A DNA stretch of 64,000 bases from Epiperipatus broadwayi (GCA_028023455.1 JAQFVV010000030.1:2686501-2750500); one strand, 5' to 3'; shown: positions 1 through 12,819, counted from the first letter of the stretch. Made by a program: numbers and translations. Notes: generated by a model from the sequence alone, not told the origin.

Positions 1-172
1 AACTTAGAATTTGTGAACCAGTGTAAAAATAAACATTTTTAAAAGTATTAAAAATCTTTTTTTCTTAATTTTTTTTTTTTTTTTAAATAATGACTATTTT
101 ATCAACTTTATTACATTCTTTCATATTTGCTCTTTCTAACAATGTACATATTTTTATACTTATTGCATTCAC
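1..172. repeat. Inverted copy of 52633-52803
   Basis: Read in reverse complement, this segment matches 52633-52803 over nearly its whole length. Shared landmarks are the motif AATTTGTGAACCA near the window edge, a T/A homopolymer block and the motif CAAATATGAAAGAATG. The repeat probably continues left of the window. No coding potential is seen. It is an unclassified dispersed repeat. Confidence 0.7.
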
Positions 173-2366
173 ATACAGAAGACATGTTTTAAATTACATT
201 TGTTATAATTTTTTTTAAAATTCAAGATGGCGACTTGGTCACAGTAAGAGTTAAAAGATAAATATTGTACTTTAATTAGTGTTCATTTGATTAAGATAAC
301 AATGACTTAATTTCTTCTTTAAAAATTAAATACATTTGTTGTAAAAGATTATTACAAATAAAATATTTTTAAATAACTAATATTACTGTAAACATTTGCA
401 ATTTAAAATTTATGGATGCATATATGAGAATGTAATTTATTTGCCTAAATCTATTGTTTTAAAATGTGGTGAATAGACCAAAACATTACTATAATTTTTA
501 TTAAAATATATACATCTTTAAATTTAGTTTTATAATAATATTTTAAGTTTAACATGTATTATTTTCAAAACAAATTGCCAATTACATTATAATTTGGGTG
601 TGGCTCACTTGAGGATTTTAAACATTTATTAGTATATAAAATCATGACAGTAAAAAAATTTTTTGTTATTTATATATATGATAATGCTTATTTAAATGTA
701 AGCCAGGATGGTACAATATGTCATGCAAGTGTGTCATTTCCAAGAAGAAAAAAAATGTCGAAAAATGTTTTTAAAATATGCATGTAATATGTAAATGGTA
801 GATTGCGGCACTTGGAGAACATTATAAATAGTTCTTGCTCTAGAAAAGTGTTCTCACTCACTCCTGTTTTAAATCAACTAATGTTGTTAATTAAACTTAG
901 TTGTCTGTACTACTCTTAACTTATTAAATCTCATTCCAAATGCATACATGAACAAGTTACTATAGATCCTAAGAAATTATATTCTGGATTAGAGAAATAT
1001 TGGGAGATAATTGGGGAACCAGAAGGTAATGTATCCATCAGGAAATATAATCTAGATGTCTCATATAATGGAATTCTGTCATATATATAGTTTGATCATT
1101 ATCAGTATCTATTCTAATCATACTTAATTAAACAAATTTAAGGTTTGATTAGTCTTTATTAAACCAACAGCTCCTAATATTGGTATGAAGATAATCTAGT
1201 TACAGAAGAATATATTCATTTATGTATACATATATATATATATAAGTTAATAGAAGAAACACTATATGGTTCCTAGTATAATATTGTAACATTACATTCT
1301 TTGCTTTAAAACAAATTGAGTTAACTAAGCGTTATTCAAGGGATTACATGGGATTGTTAATGATGGTAGTTTGTTAGTTAGCCATCCTCTTAATATTATT
1401 TGATTTAACATTTTCATTTTAAAATGGTAATAGAAACATATATATAATTTATAATAAAAATAGCTCTATCTAAAATATGCTGATAGTTTAATAAAAAATT
1501 GAATTCATTGAAATTACTTTTTAAAAAATCACAGATAATTATGGAACATAGAATAATTGCAGTAGTAAATTTGTTTAGCATGGAAAAATGTTTCTCGTGT
1601 AATAAAGGTTACATAATTTAAATCATTACTGCTGCTATCAAGAGCAAGAATTATAATCTAAAATTTATAAACTTAGTGAAAATATATAAGTACTCTATAT
1701 TTATATTACAGTATATCAGACATGAAAATGTTACATGCAGTCATTGTACATTTTGTTACAATCTCAATTTATTGCTAAATTTTTAAAATAGTAAGAATCA
1801 CTGCTCTTTTAAAAATATTTTTAGATTTCATAGTATAAGAGCTGTATCATAAAATTTGACAAGGCCTTTAGTATTATAGAAAGATATTGATCATTTTGTG
1901 AAAGTTTTTATAATACTATTTTATTTGTATTTATATATTGGACTATTTCCATCATCTAATATTTAGTTTTGAATGTTTTTAGAAAAAATAAATTTTATTT
2001 AAATTTTCTAATTACATTCAACTATTAGGAATAACACATAGGACCCTTAGATTCTTGAATATTGAATTTTAAGTAATGATTTCACTAACTGAGCCATCCT
2101 GCCAAAGGCAACAGTCAGTAGAAATTTCATATACTTTTCTATGAGATTCCTCCTGATTTTTCCACTAATGTTGATTTTGACTTTCCTTACATTATGTATA
2201 GTCACATTAGGTTGACTTGTGGGTTATTCTTCATTGTCATAAGAGCAGCTTTGAATTTTCTTCTTTGTACCTTTTCCTCTATCCATCATGTGTGTAGCAA
2301 TAATTCTTTTAATATTTATGAATTTCTGTTTTAAATTTTTTTATTTATATTATATTTTTTGAAATA
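173..2366. other. AT-rich non-coding stretch before the KCTD exon
   Basis: I find no open frame, RNA gene or recognisable transposon here. If the downstream exon belongs to a plus-strand gene, most of this is probably intron, but no upstream exon could be identified. A short TA microsatellite lies near 1228-1244. Confidence 0.5.
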
Positions 2367-2385
2367 CTATCTTTTTTTTTTACAG
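2367..2385 (+). promoter_or_regulatory. 3' splice acceptor of the KCTD exon
   Basis: An uninterrupted pyrimidine run is followed by ACAG, with AG at 2384-2385. This is a canonical acceptor placed just before the point where BTB homology starts. The next codon (TTT, 2386) is in frame, so an intron phase of 0 is inferred. Confidence 0.75.
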
Positions 2386-3045
2386 TTTCCTGATATAGTA
2401 ATTTTAAATGTTGGTGGTTATGTTTATCAGACTTCTTTGGCTTCACTCACAAAATATCCTGCTTCATTGTTAGGTGCTATGTTTACAGGAAAGCAGCCTG
2501 TTTTAAAAGATAGTCTTGGGCGTTATTTTCTTGACTGTAATGGTCAGCTATTTATCCATATTTTAAATTTCTTAAATCAAGAAATTTTACCACCACCTGA
2601 CAGCATTGTGAGTGTTTACAGATTGGCTAATTTTTTTGGTCTTAATGCTTTTGTAGAAGAACTATCATTTAAACCACAAATTTCTCATTTGTTAGCACGG
2701 GAAAGTATAAGGAGGCGTTTCACCAATTATGAACAATTAAAAAGAAATATTATTCAAACAGCAATATCAAATTGTAAACCCAATAGATGTAGTGAAATAA
2801 ACATTCATATATTTAGTACTGAACCACCAAATCAAGATCATAAATGCATTGCTGGTAATGCAGATATATTTTTTGGACCCTTGGAAAGTATAACTGATAC
2901 AGAATCATTTTTATCAAGTTTGGAGTGGGATTTGAAAGAAGATGGATTTGACATCCTAGAAAGAAAAAACCAATCTTGCGTAGAAATTTTAAATGGAAGT
3001 CTTTGTACTAAAATTTTGAACATTTTTGTATTTTCTTTTAAATAA
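2386..3045 (+). CDS. KCTD-family BTB/POZ (T1) protein, terminal exon
   Basis: The frame encodes about 219 residues. It opens with a KCTD-type T1/BTB domain over roughly the first 95 residues. Family hallmarks include LNVGG, SLASLTKYP, LGAMF, DSLGRYFLD and HILNFLN. BTB domains of this family oligomerise, and several members recruit cullin-3 ubiquitin ligase or act on GABA-B receptor or other partners. The C-terminal half ends with a FGPLE...DLKEDGFDI segment, reminiscent of the C-terminal domain of short KCTD proteins, but I cannot assign the paralogue. The exon has no internal stop. Its true start is upstream: an in-frame ATG at 2359 lies inside the polypyrimidine tract and is not credible as the start. 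The first exon was not found. It is the only likely intact host gene segment seen in the window. Confidence 0.82.
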   Translation, partial: FPDIVILNVGGYVYQTSLASLTKYPASLLGAMFTGKQPVLKDSLGRYFLDCNGQLFIHILNFLNQEILPPPDSIVSVYRLANFFGLNAFVEELSFKPQISHLLARESIRRRFTNYEQLKRNIIQTAISNCKPNRCSEINIHIFSTEPPNQDHKCIAGNADIFFGPLESITDTESFLSSLEWDLKEDGFDILERKNQSCVEILNGSLCTKILNIFVFSFK

Positions 3046-3046
3046 A
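3041..3046 (+). terminator. AATAAA polyadenylation signal overlapping the stop codon
   Basis: AATAAA occupies 3041-3046 and contains the TAA stop at 3043-3045. If used, it would give a very short 3' UTR. Other AATAAA-like hexamers are frequent downstream because the DNA is AT-rich, so use of this one is inferred. Confidence 0.4.
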
Positions 3047-4207
3047 TATTTTTTTATATATATCTTGTAATTTATTATTTATATGCATTTCATTATTGTA
3101 TATTTTATAATAAGGATGTATAAGAGAATTCTATTTGTATATTAACAAATTCAAGATATCTATTTTTGATTACCAATAATGAGAATTTTCTTCCAGGAAA
3201 TCAGTGTCAAGTACATTAGACAATATGTATTTCACTTTAATTATTAATTATGAATATATTTCTAACAGATAGATTCATATAATACATGCTAAACATATTA
3301 AAGTAAAAGAAAAAACGACTGCATATGTATTGATTTAATTTTTGTATAAATGATCTTTAATTTAAAATAGTGTATTTCAATGATTAAAAAACATTTTTAG
3401 CAAATTTGTATTAGAAAAATATTTATATATAATGAAATTATTACAAAAAAAAAAACAAGAATTTTATCAATACCAAATATTTGATGTCTGCTGTTACATA
3501 AATTTTCAGCAGCATAATGTATTTATAAAAATAAAATATACTTTAAAAGCTATATTTAAGTTTTTACAAAATGTCTTAGCTTTTCTGGGAATAAATTGTT
3601 TTCTGGAAAACAAAAATGTATAGAAAATTGCTACATGAATATTTAAATAATATCAGAGTATTAGATAATAAAAATGAATGATTTATCACTAGTTTCTATT
3701 ATAATTAAATTCTTCAAATAACTTGGAATTAGTGAATGTGGTCTGTCCCAAATAATGTGTTGTTATAATGTATAAATAATAGCTAAGATATATCATCTTG
3801 CATTATGTGATTTAGACAAAATTGAATAAGCAACTGAAAACTGCCTAATAAACTTAAACATAATATAAATGACATATTTATATGTAAATGTGATCAGAAA
3901 GTAAGCAGCAATAATGAGAATTTCTATTAGAAGAAAATTACTTTGAAATCGTGATGGATTAAATAATTTTTTTAAATTAATTGATAAGTTCTACTTATAA
4001 TCTTGGACCAATAAAGTTATATCACTAGTAAGAATAATATTGAAACAGGCATAAATTAAGAACATGTTCCAACACTTGAACAAAAAATTGCTATATTTGA
4101 TAAACATGAACATATAGAATTATGACCAATGTAACAAGAAATTACTAGATCTACAGTTTTAATCAGATGCTTATGTCATTCTGAGATGTGTTGTTTTAAA
4201 TTATCAA
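3047..4207. other. AT-rich intergenic stretch
   Basis: No gene or repeat is recognised. It may include the real 3' UTR of the KCTD gene. A 63-codon plus-strand frame at 3432-3623 is low complexity and not supported. Confidence 0.5.
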
Positions 4208-4213
4208 ACTTAT

Positions 4214-6247
4214 GTATTGTAACGATATATAAATATGTCATTACATTAATTTAAAAAACTTAAAAGTTCGCAAATAAAAGTAAAAAACTAAACGCTAAAA
4301 TTAAAATGTTTGTTAAACGTATATACATTCGCACAGATGCCAAACTTTAAAAATATTTTTTTTAAAAAAACAAATAAATAAGTATTTCAACGTACTTTTT
4401 TAAAAGTACAAGATTTAAAAATAAAAACAGGTATTAATTAATTCTTGTAATCTGTAAATGGAAATGATTGTTTATAAATTGTTTGAAAAGCAAGCTAGCC
4501 TTGGGCTCTTGTATAATTAAAATGATCTGATGAAAGATAGATAAGAAGAAAAGAGAAATTAGCTTGATCAATGGAAGCACTAAGCCTTGGCTCGGACCCT
4601 AACGAAAGTGATGGATTAGTGACGTTTTGTTGATTGAATCCGTGTGGATTAATATAAAATGGGAAATACAGTTTTTTCTGACTGTTCCAGCGTTTTGTGT
4701 TTGAGAGATGGGGTAGGACGCACATACCACACTCTCTATTTAAAAAATGAAAAGACTGTGATACCTTGAACCAGCTATTGCTATCTCCAGAAGATTATCT
4801 TCCAATGGAGGCGTCGTGGGAATTAAAAGCAGAAACCTGGACTCTTCTACCGTGAGCTATGAACTTTACAAATTAACAACAACAAAAAAGTAATTAAGAA
4901 CTTTCGTCATTGTTTTTTTTAAAGATTCAGCTAATTTAAATTTTAAAATGAACTCTTATTTGATTTTCAAATTAATAATTGATTGTTTAAATTTATATAG
5001 TAAGTTTTGCTAAAATCATTTCCATTTTATTATTATTATTTGTAGTAATATTTATTGTAGAAATTATTAAATGCATTTACATTAGGTTGGGTATAGACGT
5101 TGCATAGATTCGTTAGCGGTTGATTATGTTGAAGTTTTCACATTTGATTAGAATATATAGGTCAACGATGTTAATGCGGGCATCTTACGATGAATGCCAT
5201 GGGGCCTTGTGTATTCCCTTTTGCAATTGACGTTATCGATGATTTTATATTTTGATCGATTGTGTTTAATTTGGATGTTTTTGACCGTGGAATCTGTGCA
5301 GCCGATCTATACTCAACATTTTAAAAACAAATTTATAAAAGTAATCTGTGCGAACGTATTTAAATGTTAAATTTAAGTCGGGCATGAATGGCTATATAGT
5401 TTTGTAAAGTTATATTAAGGGAGGGTAATCTTAGGTTATTCATTTCGTAGTTGAATTGGTTCAATGGATTGGATATATTTGTGTAATTGTAGATGTAGTA
5501 TGAGATCCGCTACGGGCAGGATTATATATATACGCCACACACCTTCTGTTTCCCTATGGATGTGTTTGTAAGATGGCAAAGGACCGCAATCCATTCCTAT
5601 GGAGTTTTATGTTTATTGTTCTACTTGCCAACAGATGTAACATTCCTGTTGGTGGAGAGACAATGTCTTCTCTAATTCTACTTACTGATCAGATGTACAT
5701 TCCTGACAGTATAGTATTTTGTGTTGTCGTATTTTCATGCTACATTGAATACATAAATGTATCAGATGGATTGGCGCCGGTTTGATTGCGAAATTTGTTG
5801 CCTAAGGTTAAATCAGGGAAGAATATTTTCTTTTCAAATGCAGATCTATGTAGTCTATTCATACTCGACTATCTAAATAAAATATTAAACTCATTGAAAC
5901 TTAGTTAAATGTAAAATTAAAAGTTAATATAAAAATCTAAAATGTTAAACTTATTCCTCAAATTAGAATGATTTTATATGTGCGTAAATAAATATTTTTA
6001 TGTGTTAATTTCTGGCAGTGGCTTTTATTTATTTATATTTAAGATATAGATTTTTATCTCTGCATCTCCACTGAGCTAGTGACTTGGGCTAACGATCTGA
6101 ATATTTAAATAAAGTGGAATCTTAACAGCACGTATCTGCCTACTCAATAAATTTCTAGGTTTAAATGCCTAGATGGCGCCTCGTAGAGCAGATATCGTAG
6201 TTTGCGGTTAGATTCGATCTTCACTTGCATTTTGATCGTTATAATAT
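4214..6247. mobile_element. Unclassified 2-kb element, copy 1
   Basis: The whole stretch aligns with 50544-52632 in the same orientation. The ends are imperfect inverted repeats: ATTGTAACGAT at the left, and ATTATAACGAT when the right end is reverse complemented. The flanks carry a direct ACTTAT at 4208-4213 and 6248-6253, a plausible 6-bp target duplication. A 70-codon frame at 5573-5785 starts with a hydrophobic stretch but is broken in the other copy, so it is not taken as a gene. Neither transposase nor reverse transcriptase is visible. It could be a non-autonomous DNA transposon or an atypical solo LTR. Confidence 0.7.
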
Positions 6248-6253
6248 ACTTAT

Positions 6254-8117
6254 TTTTGTCTGACAAATTCTTCCACCCATGGAATGAACAAGCAGTCTTT
6301 TTTTTTTTAGCTATCCATGATAATTTCCAGTTATATGTAGTAAGTATATTCCAGATTTATCTCCAAATTAACTATCCTCTATGAATAATTTGAAGTACCC
6401 TTCCAAATCCTATAATCAACATTGTCCAGGTTGTCACCATGTTGTCTCGTCTAATGTGTGACATTGATATATAGCAATTTACCATATACATCTTTTTTTT
6501 TTTTCAGTTGTAAAGTTATCAAATCATGTAAAGATTTATTTGCTTTGAGATTCCTTGAATTTCTAAACTCATTTTTTCAACTATTTATTTCCTTATAATG
6601 TTCAACATTTTCGGCTATTCGAGTTTAAATATGTTTATTAAAAATATATATATATTTAATGATTTAACTTGGGGGGGTTAAAATAAAAAAGTACTTTTCT
6701 ATCAATATGAAATAAAAGTCTAAAGTTTATCTTTATAATTAGTTTTAAAGTTTTTCTCGTAACCTTATTCTAGGTGATATCTAGGAGCAAAAGCTTAAAA
6801 TATTCATTATATCAATTGTTAATGACAGAAAAACATGAATTTTACAAAATTAAAAACTTGTCTAACATTTTTATGAAAGACAAAAGATACCTATCTCACC
6901 CCACTTATTTACTACACATGCCTAATATTTTAGCTAATGGTCATGATTTTCTTAGCAATCTCTTATAAAAATGTAGTTTTGCATTAGAAAACTTAAATTC
7001 AGTGTAATATACGAAATATAATTTACAACACATTAAATATTAGAAATAAAAAGAATTACAGAAATAATTATTGATCATTTTGTTTTACAAATTGTTGGCT
7101 TTTCTATATTCAGTAGTAGTATTCTTCAATATTTTTTCCAAATACAATATAAAATTCATAAGATCAATTGTTCCCAAATATAATTTATCTATCCATGGTT
7201 TGAAAAAAAAAAAAACAAATTATCCATGTGCTCATTTGCATTAGTGGCATTTGAAATTATATTTCAGACATGTCTAATCTCACACATTCATGTGAGTGTT
7301 ATTATAATAAAAGCATTCTATGCTTGTTGCATTTTTGTCTGGTAGTGAGATTTCACATACATATTAGTCCGACAATTTTACAATCTCTGAAAATAACATC
7401 TACACGAGAGCTACTGACAAAGTTAATCGATCATTTAAAGATTTGGGAAAAATTACAATTTTATTTACTGTAATTGATACACAATAACGCTTTTATGTTT
7501 TTTGTGATTTTTCACACCTAAATTTCAAGATTTTTTATTTTGAAAAATGGCCACAATTTTATTTAGTGAAATGAAACAATTTTTTTTTTTTGTGAGAAAT
7601 GATTTTCCAACAAGTAAACCTAACCTACATTTATTACAAATGGTAACCAAATCAAAAAAAAAAATTTAACTGCACAATTCTGTCCATTTACAAAATATTT
7701 TTTACCTTCGCTTAAGCAGGCTGAAGTTTCTTATCTTGAATGACATTCCATTATGAATGGCTATTCTGAATGAAATGGTTGTTGTTTGTCAATGACGGCC
7801 ATAAAGGGTGATATTGCCATTTGCACGGACTTTCTTGTGAGGATAGAATGCTGTAATTTTTGAATTAGTGGACTGCTTTGTCCTCAGTAGCAGGCAGATC
7901 CAAAATTTTAATTTTGGAAAAAAAAATACTATTCACAATCACTTTGATAAGAATTAAACATGGTCAGTGAACTATGTATACATATTCCATTTGCTAGATC
8001 ACTGATTATTCATGCAAGCATTTCATGACATCACAGCATAATTGAAATTGTAAAATTAGCAGCAAAGACAATATTTAGACTAATAACTCTATTTATAGGA
8101 ATATCTAATATTAAAAC
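6254..8117. other. AT-rich intergenic stretch
   Basis: Nothing beyond homopolymer runs and short chance frames is seen. No similarity to the other repeats of the window was noticed. Confidence 0.5.
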
Positions 8118-8181
8118 TATACATATTGCCACTCAGTGCAAGTCAGAGTAATCAATGGATGCCAGAAGGTTTGTGCATAAA
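8118..8181. repeat. Fragment of the ribozyme-bearing element family
   Basis: About 60 bp match 45950-46012, including ATTGCCAC from the inverted terminus and the shared block around GTAATCAATGGATGCCAG. The hammerhead part is not recognisable here. It shows that the 45928-46387 element is a repeat family rather than a single structure. Confidence 0.6.
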
Positions 8182-10087
8182 GTTTATTGGCTTAATATCT
8201 AATATTTACAAAATTAATTCATTTTCTTTTTTAGAAGTTTGTAAATGTTTAATTTGGTTTTCATATACACATTTATGCCTGTGACTAATCACCAACAGAC
8301 TAATATGTGTTCAGAGTTATTAACTACAAATTATGTTTAAAATAGCTGCAAAATTAATGATCATAGTAAGTATGCTAACTTCAAGAAAAATTTATTTTGT
8401 TCATGTGATAAAATGAAAATAATTGATTTAGTATTGAAAGAAAAAAAATGATCAACACACTTTATTTCATGTTACTGTATTATCTTTTTCATAAATATAT
8501 TACTTTGTTGGTATAATTCTTAAATTTTATAATAAAAGTTTATACATGTTTAAAATATGTGTATAAGATTCAATACTATCTGCAGATTTGAGCATTCCAT
8601 GATGGTTTGAAACTTAAATGTCAGATATTTATGGCAGAAGAACTATTATAAAAATATATATATTGTAACTGGATTTATCAGTTTATTATTTTACTAGTAT
8701 TATACTTATATTTTATTATCCCATTACTCAAGTGGAGGAGTAAATGCCAATATTTACATATTAACCATATCCACAGTCAGATTGAATAAAAATATACAAC
8801 CACAGTCACCTTAATAGATCTCCATGACTACAAAAAGCGAGATATATATCCTGAGGATATTTATAATGGGATTTAACCCTATAGGTGCCATCCAGCCTTA
8901 GACTGGATCCCAGGAGGTGACTATCATGCCTCAGGTGCTTGAACCATCAGCTATTTATTGAAACCATGAGACTGCAATAACACAGACTATCAAAATATTT
9001 AATCCCATAGGTAAATGAGAGAGAAACTGAAACCACACTAATAATTTACAACATATTTATTAGAAGATTAAAAAAACATGAGGAATACTTAAAAATATAT
9101 AAATACTTATTTAAAACTACAATATTTTAACAATTGTATCATTTATATAAAGTTAAAATTTCGTGCAAGAAATGAAATTCAGAAGTGCACACTAGAAATG
9201 AAATAAGTTCCATTTATTATATCTAGACATATTTTACTTAGGTTTTTAATACAGTATCTGGATGATCACCCCTGTCTTCTGATCCTGTCAGATTTGTAGT
9301 GAGTTTCTGTTAGTAGTAGCTGGATGCTTTTTCCTGGCTATGTACTATTGTGAGGTCTGGTTCCATAGGTTTGGTTTATAGCAGGTAAAATATGAGTATG
9401 AGCAAATTAAAGATAATATCCAGCATCTGGCTATTGGTTTTCAGGAACGGGCAATGGAAAATGAAACAGCTCTAGTCTAACTGCATTTTTCTATTACAAT
9501 GACTAAAGATTGATTCATCTTGCTAGACTTGGTTGTTTACATACAAGCTTGTAGACTTTGCAATGGACTGCTTGTCAATTCTCGGGAGACTGCCCAACTC
9601 TGGTAATCTCTCAACCCTTGTCAGTTTTTTTTTTCCAAAAAAAACATCTTTTGATCCTGTCCAATCTTTCTTTTTTTTAGTTTTTGACTCCACTCACTGC
9701 TCGACTTTTTTTAACCACACTATCAATTTATTTTTATCTTATATTTTAAATTTCACAGGAATCTATTAACTATTGTTATTTAATCAATCCGGAATTCATG
9801 TCCAGAAGCTGATTACATCTTGTACAAAATTTGTTTTTAATTATGTTATATTTCAAACAATATAAGTTAACGACATTTACCTTTTAACAAAATTTATTAC
9901 AATCGTTGAAATATTTTTTCAGAAATTCTCTTTTTTTTTTTATTTTTAATAAAGAAAAGAAAGATAAGTTATATCATTAGTATTCCAACTTAATTCCAAA
10001 GATTTTTCCTTTTTTTTATATATTATTTTTTAACCTTTTTTTAAACAAAATATTGAAGTATAATTTTCTTTTATTATGGTCTATATA
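8182..10087. other. AT-rich intergenic stretch
   Basis: No supported gene is seen. Short GC-richer patches near 8800-8960 and 9255-9480 look like old repeat remnants but could not be classified. A 78-codon frame at 9533-9769 matches nothing I know. Confidence 0.4.
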
Positions 10088-11562
10088 CATTTATATAGAG
10101 AGAAATTAAATTTTATTCAGTGGAATAAAAATAAAGTAATATTTATAAAGAGTTAAAATGTATATATAATTTTAATGCACAAATCAACGCATAACAGCAG
10201 AGCTTCTTAAAGTTAAATCCCAATTTATAAAAATTATAAATACACAATAATTAGTGCCTGAGCGTTTTCGAGAGAACTTAGCTCTCATAATCAGGGCAAT
10301 AAAGAGTAAGCATAACCAGGTTGATATATGTAAATACATGTAAATTATTGAACTATACATGTAAATCTAAATCCATTTCTTAAAATTATATAACTTGCAT
10401 CTTTCCTATTTATAGCTTTATCGTCCATGGCAATAAAATATGCCTTCCTGCAAATCACTTGGAATATCAGATTCACATGCGTGACTGACTGATTTCTGAT
10501 GCATCATGAATATTGAGCTGCATGTCTGGTCCGCTTGGGCTTTGTTGTAAGAGTATGTGCTGGGACATTCTTATCGAGAGGGTAGCTTTCATTTCTCCAT
10601 AGTATGACACCTTGCAATTGTCCAGGCACGAAATATAGATGGCTTGAGAAATGACTTTATGAAGCTCTGCTGTTATACGTTGATTTGTGCATTAAAGTTA
10701 TATAGTAGGCAACAGAGTATGAAGTAATTTCTAGTTAAAATGTATATGAAATGAAACAAACAATGATATTTAAATTAAATAATGCAGTCTAAAATTAATA
10801 TAGATAAAGGTGTAAACTTATTTAAAAGATAGCTGATATCCCAAAAAGGAAAAGAATGCAGCTGATACAAATTGTAATATTGAAAGCTGATAATAAATTA
10901 AGAGTAACTATTGTGTTTAATAAAATTAAACATATAAAAGATGTGCTTTGTAATCGGATAGAAGTACTTGATCAAATTAATCCAAATTCCACACCCAAAA
11001 AATTACTTGTAAAAACTATTCCAGAAAAAAAGAGACATGAACATGACTGAATGAGGGGGATGTAAAAGACCAGGCAGAAAACTTGTTTTTTTCCCTCTTA
11101 TGTGGTCTTGCTGTGCTTTGAACCTCTCAGTGTAGAGTGTTCTCTAGGTTTACTGCTGGGTGGACTTCCATTCCCAGTATTTCTCCACAGTAAGGGCCTT
11201 CACCGGTAGACTGATCCCAGGATCTCAACACCTGGAGCAAATCCAACAAATTAGAACTGAAACAGATCACACCGATCATATATTTTATATATGCCCTAAG
11301 GGGCTCTTTGAGGATATGAGCTCAAGATCAGGAAAAGGTATAGTGAACTTTATTTAGTATATAACTATATCTGAATCAATCCATTTTGATACAAGAACAT
11401 ATTGTTATATTGGTGAAGGCATGGTTTATTTATTCATGTTAATTTCATAATTATTCTCATATTGTGTTAAATTATTTCGCATTAATAAAAGTGCAATGTT
11501 TTAAATTGTTGGTCTGTTTACTTAATGTAAATTAATGTTTTCTGGTCACTCAGCCAGGGACA
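10088..11562 (+). mobile_element. 5' LTR of a degenerate Ty3/Gypsy element
   Basis: Minus the nested insertion at 10163-10704, this aligns with the 3' LTR at 15287-16205. The first few bases of the LTR are eroded. It ends with CAGCCAGGGACA at 11562, the same end as the downstream LTR. The two LTRs differ by many substitutions and small gaps, so the insertion is old. No clear target-site duplication was found. Confidence 0.85.
10163..10704. mobile_element. 542-bp element with ~47-bp inverted ends, nested in the 5' LTR
   Basis: The terminal ~47 bp are inverted repeats with about three or four mismatches; each contains AATGCACAAATCAACG and ATAACAGCAGAGCTTC. TATA flanks both sides and may be the target duplication. 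The sequence is absent from the 3' LTR, so it inserted after the Gypsy element. On the minus strand, 10299-10255 holds a hammerhead-like core, GAGAG/CUCUC then GAAAA, but box 1 reads CUGAUUA instead of CUGANGA. No protein is encoded. Confidence 0.8.
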
Positions 11563-11571
11563 GCAAATAAG

Positions 11572-11587
11572 TGGCAAAGTCAGGATT
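11572..11587 (+). other. Candidate primer-binding site of the Gypsy element
   Basis: TGGCAAAGTCAGGATT begins nine bases after the 5' LTR end. It starts with the TGG expected of a sequence complementary to a tRNA 3' CCA end. The tRNA was not identified with certainty. Confidence 0.5.
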
Positions 11588-11624
11588 AAATCTTGTAAAG
11601 AGTCTAATATGTCAGTAATTAATT

Positions 11625-12480
11625 ATGAATATAGGTGAATTTGAGGGTAGTAATGCATCAGAATGGCCATTCTATATAACCCAGATTGAAAATGTTTTTA
11701 CTTTGAATGGGATAGATGATAATAAGAAAAAAAATGTGACACATGTGTCACAGGGGAAAAGGTAATTGAAGTTATTAATTATCTGAGAAAGTTAAGTACT
11801 AGGATCAAGAAATTAAATGATCATTTTAGCCCTCATGTCACAGTGAGGTTAACTTTGCATAATACAAAGCAATCTAGTGGTGAAAAAATATCTGGCTCTG
11901 AGAGAATAGCTAGGGATTGTAGCTATGGTGAATTTATTGAGGAAATCTTAATGGATCAGTTGCTATGATGTATGTCTGACGATAGGCTCAGATAACTTAG
12001 TAAAACCTGAGTTCATTTATGAAATGGCCATTAAAAAGAGTATGGCTTAGCTAATCTTGGAGCAAGCTCAGGTTTTTATATCAAAATCAGATGAGAAGAT
12101 CAAAATGGGAGTATTCAAAACAACAAGGGCGAACTACTGCAAGAGAAAGGTAAATAGTAGTAGTAATACTAAAATAACCTGTTTTTGTTGTGGAAAAATG
12201 GCACATCTCAAACGAGTGCAGATGGAACAAAGAATTGTATTTCAAATGTGGCAAAACGAATATTTGGCATGGGTGTGTAGACAAGAAAAGGGAAAAATAC
12301 TGTACCTTTGCCTTGAAATAGGGGAGGCAACTCACATGATTAAAAATCTGCACGTAAAAAATATATACCAGTTTATGATTAAACTAATTATTTGTGGGAA
12401 GGAAATTGAAATGGAAATAGATAGTTGATCTGCAATTTCTATAATGTCACTGACGGATTGGAAACCTTTGTCATCAGATA
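11625..12480 (+). pseudogene. Ty3/Gypsy gag and protease remnant
   Basis: From an ATG at 11625 the frame reads like a Gypsy capsid start (EFEGSNASEWPFYITQIENV). After frameshifts it continues with LNDHFSPHVTVRLTLHNTKQ and GEFIEEILMDQL, typical of retrotransposon Gag. Around 12178-12300 two zinc-knuckle remnants are visible: C-x2-C-x4-H with the last Cys out of frame, then KCGK...HGC. A retropepsin-like stretch follows (LIICGKEIEMEIDS, then SAISIM), with a TGA at 12426-12428 where the active-site glycine would be. Several stops and frameshifts make it non-functional. Confidence 0.8.
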
Positions 12481-12819
12481 ACGTGGAGATTGTTTTAGAG
12501 AAAACAAACAGAGCAAGAGACAAATGATAATATACTCTAAATATTAGGCCAGGTTAAAGCACCAGTTAATTACAACAGTAAAAAGGGAAATCTACTTTTA
12601 TATATTGTAAAAGGAAAAAGTAGTCCCATTATAAGGTGGGACTGGTTCTATGAAATTGGGATACAAATTAATATATAGAAAATCTACCTGGAACAAAAAA
12701 TAGTAAATATCTAGATCTTTTTAATGAAGAACTAGGGTTAATAGCCACAAAGCCGATCAAAATAGATTTATTGGAGAATGTATCGCTTGTTTGTAAACCA
12801 CAAAATTCTGTTTGCACAA

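Noticed and set aside
5573-5785. 70-codon frame in the 2-kb repeat, hydrophobic start
   Set aside because: It is disrupted in the second copy and matches no family.
12087-12353. Minus-strand frame opposite the gag zinc-knuckle region
   Set aside because: Shadow of the degenerate Gypsy coding strand.
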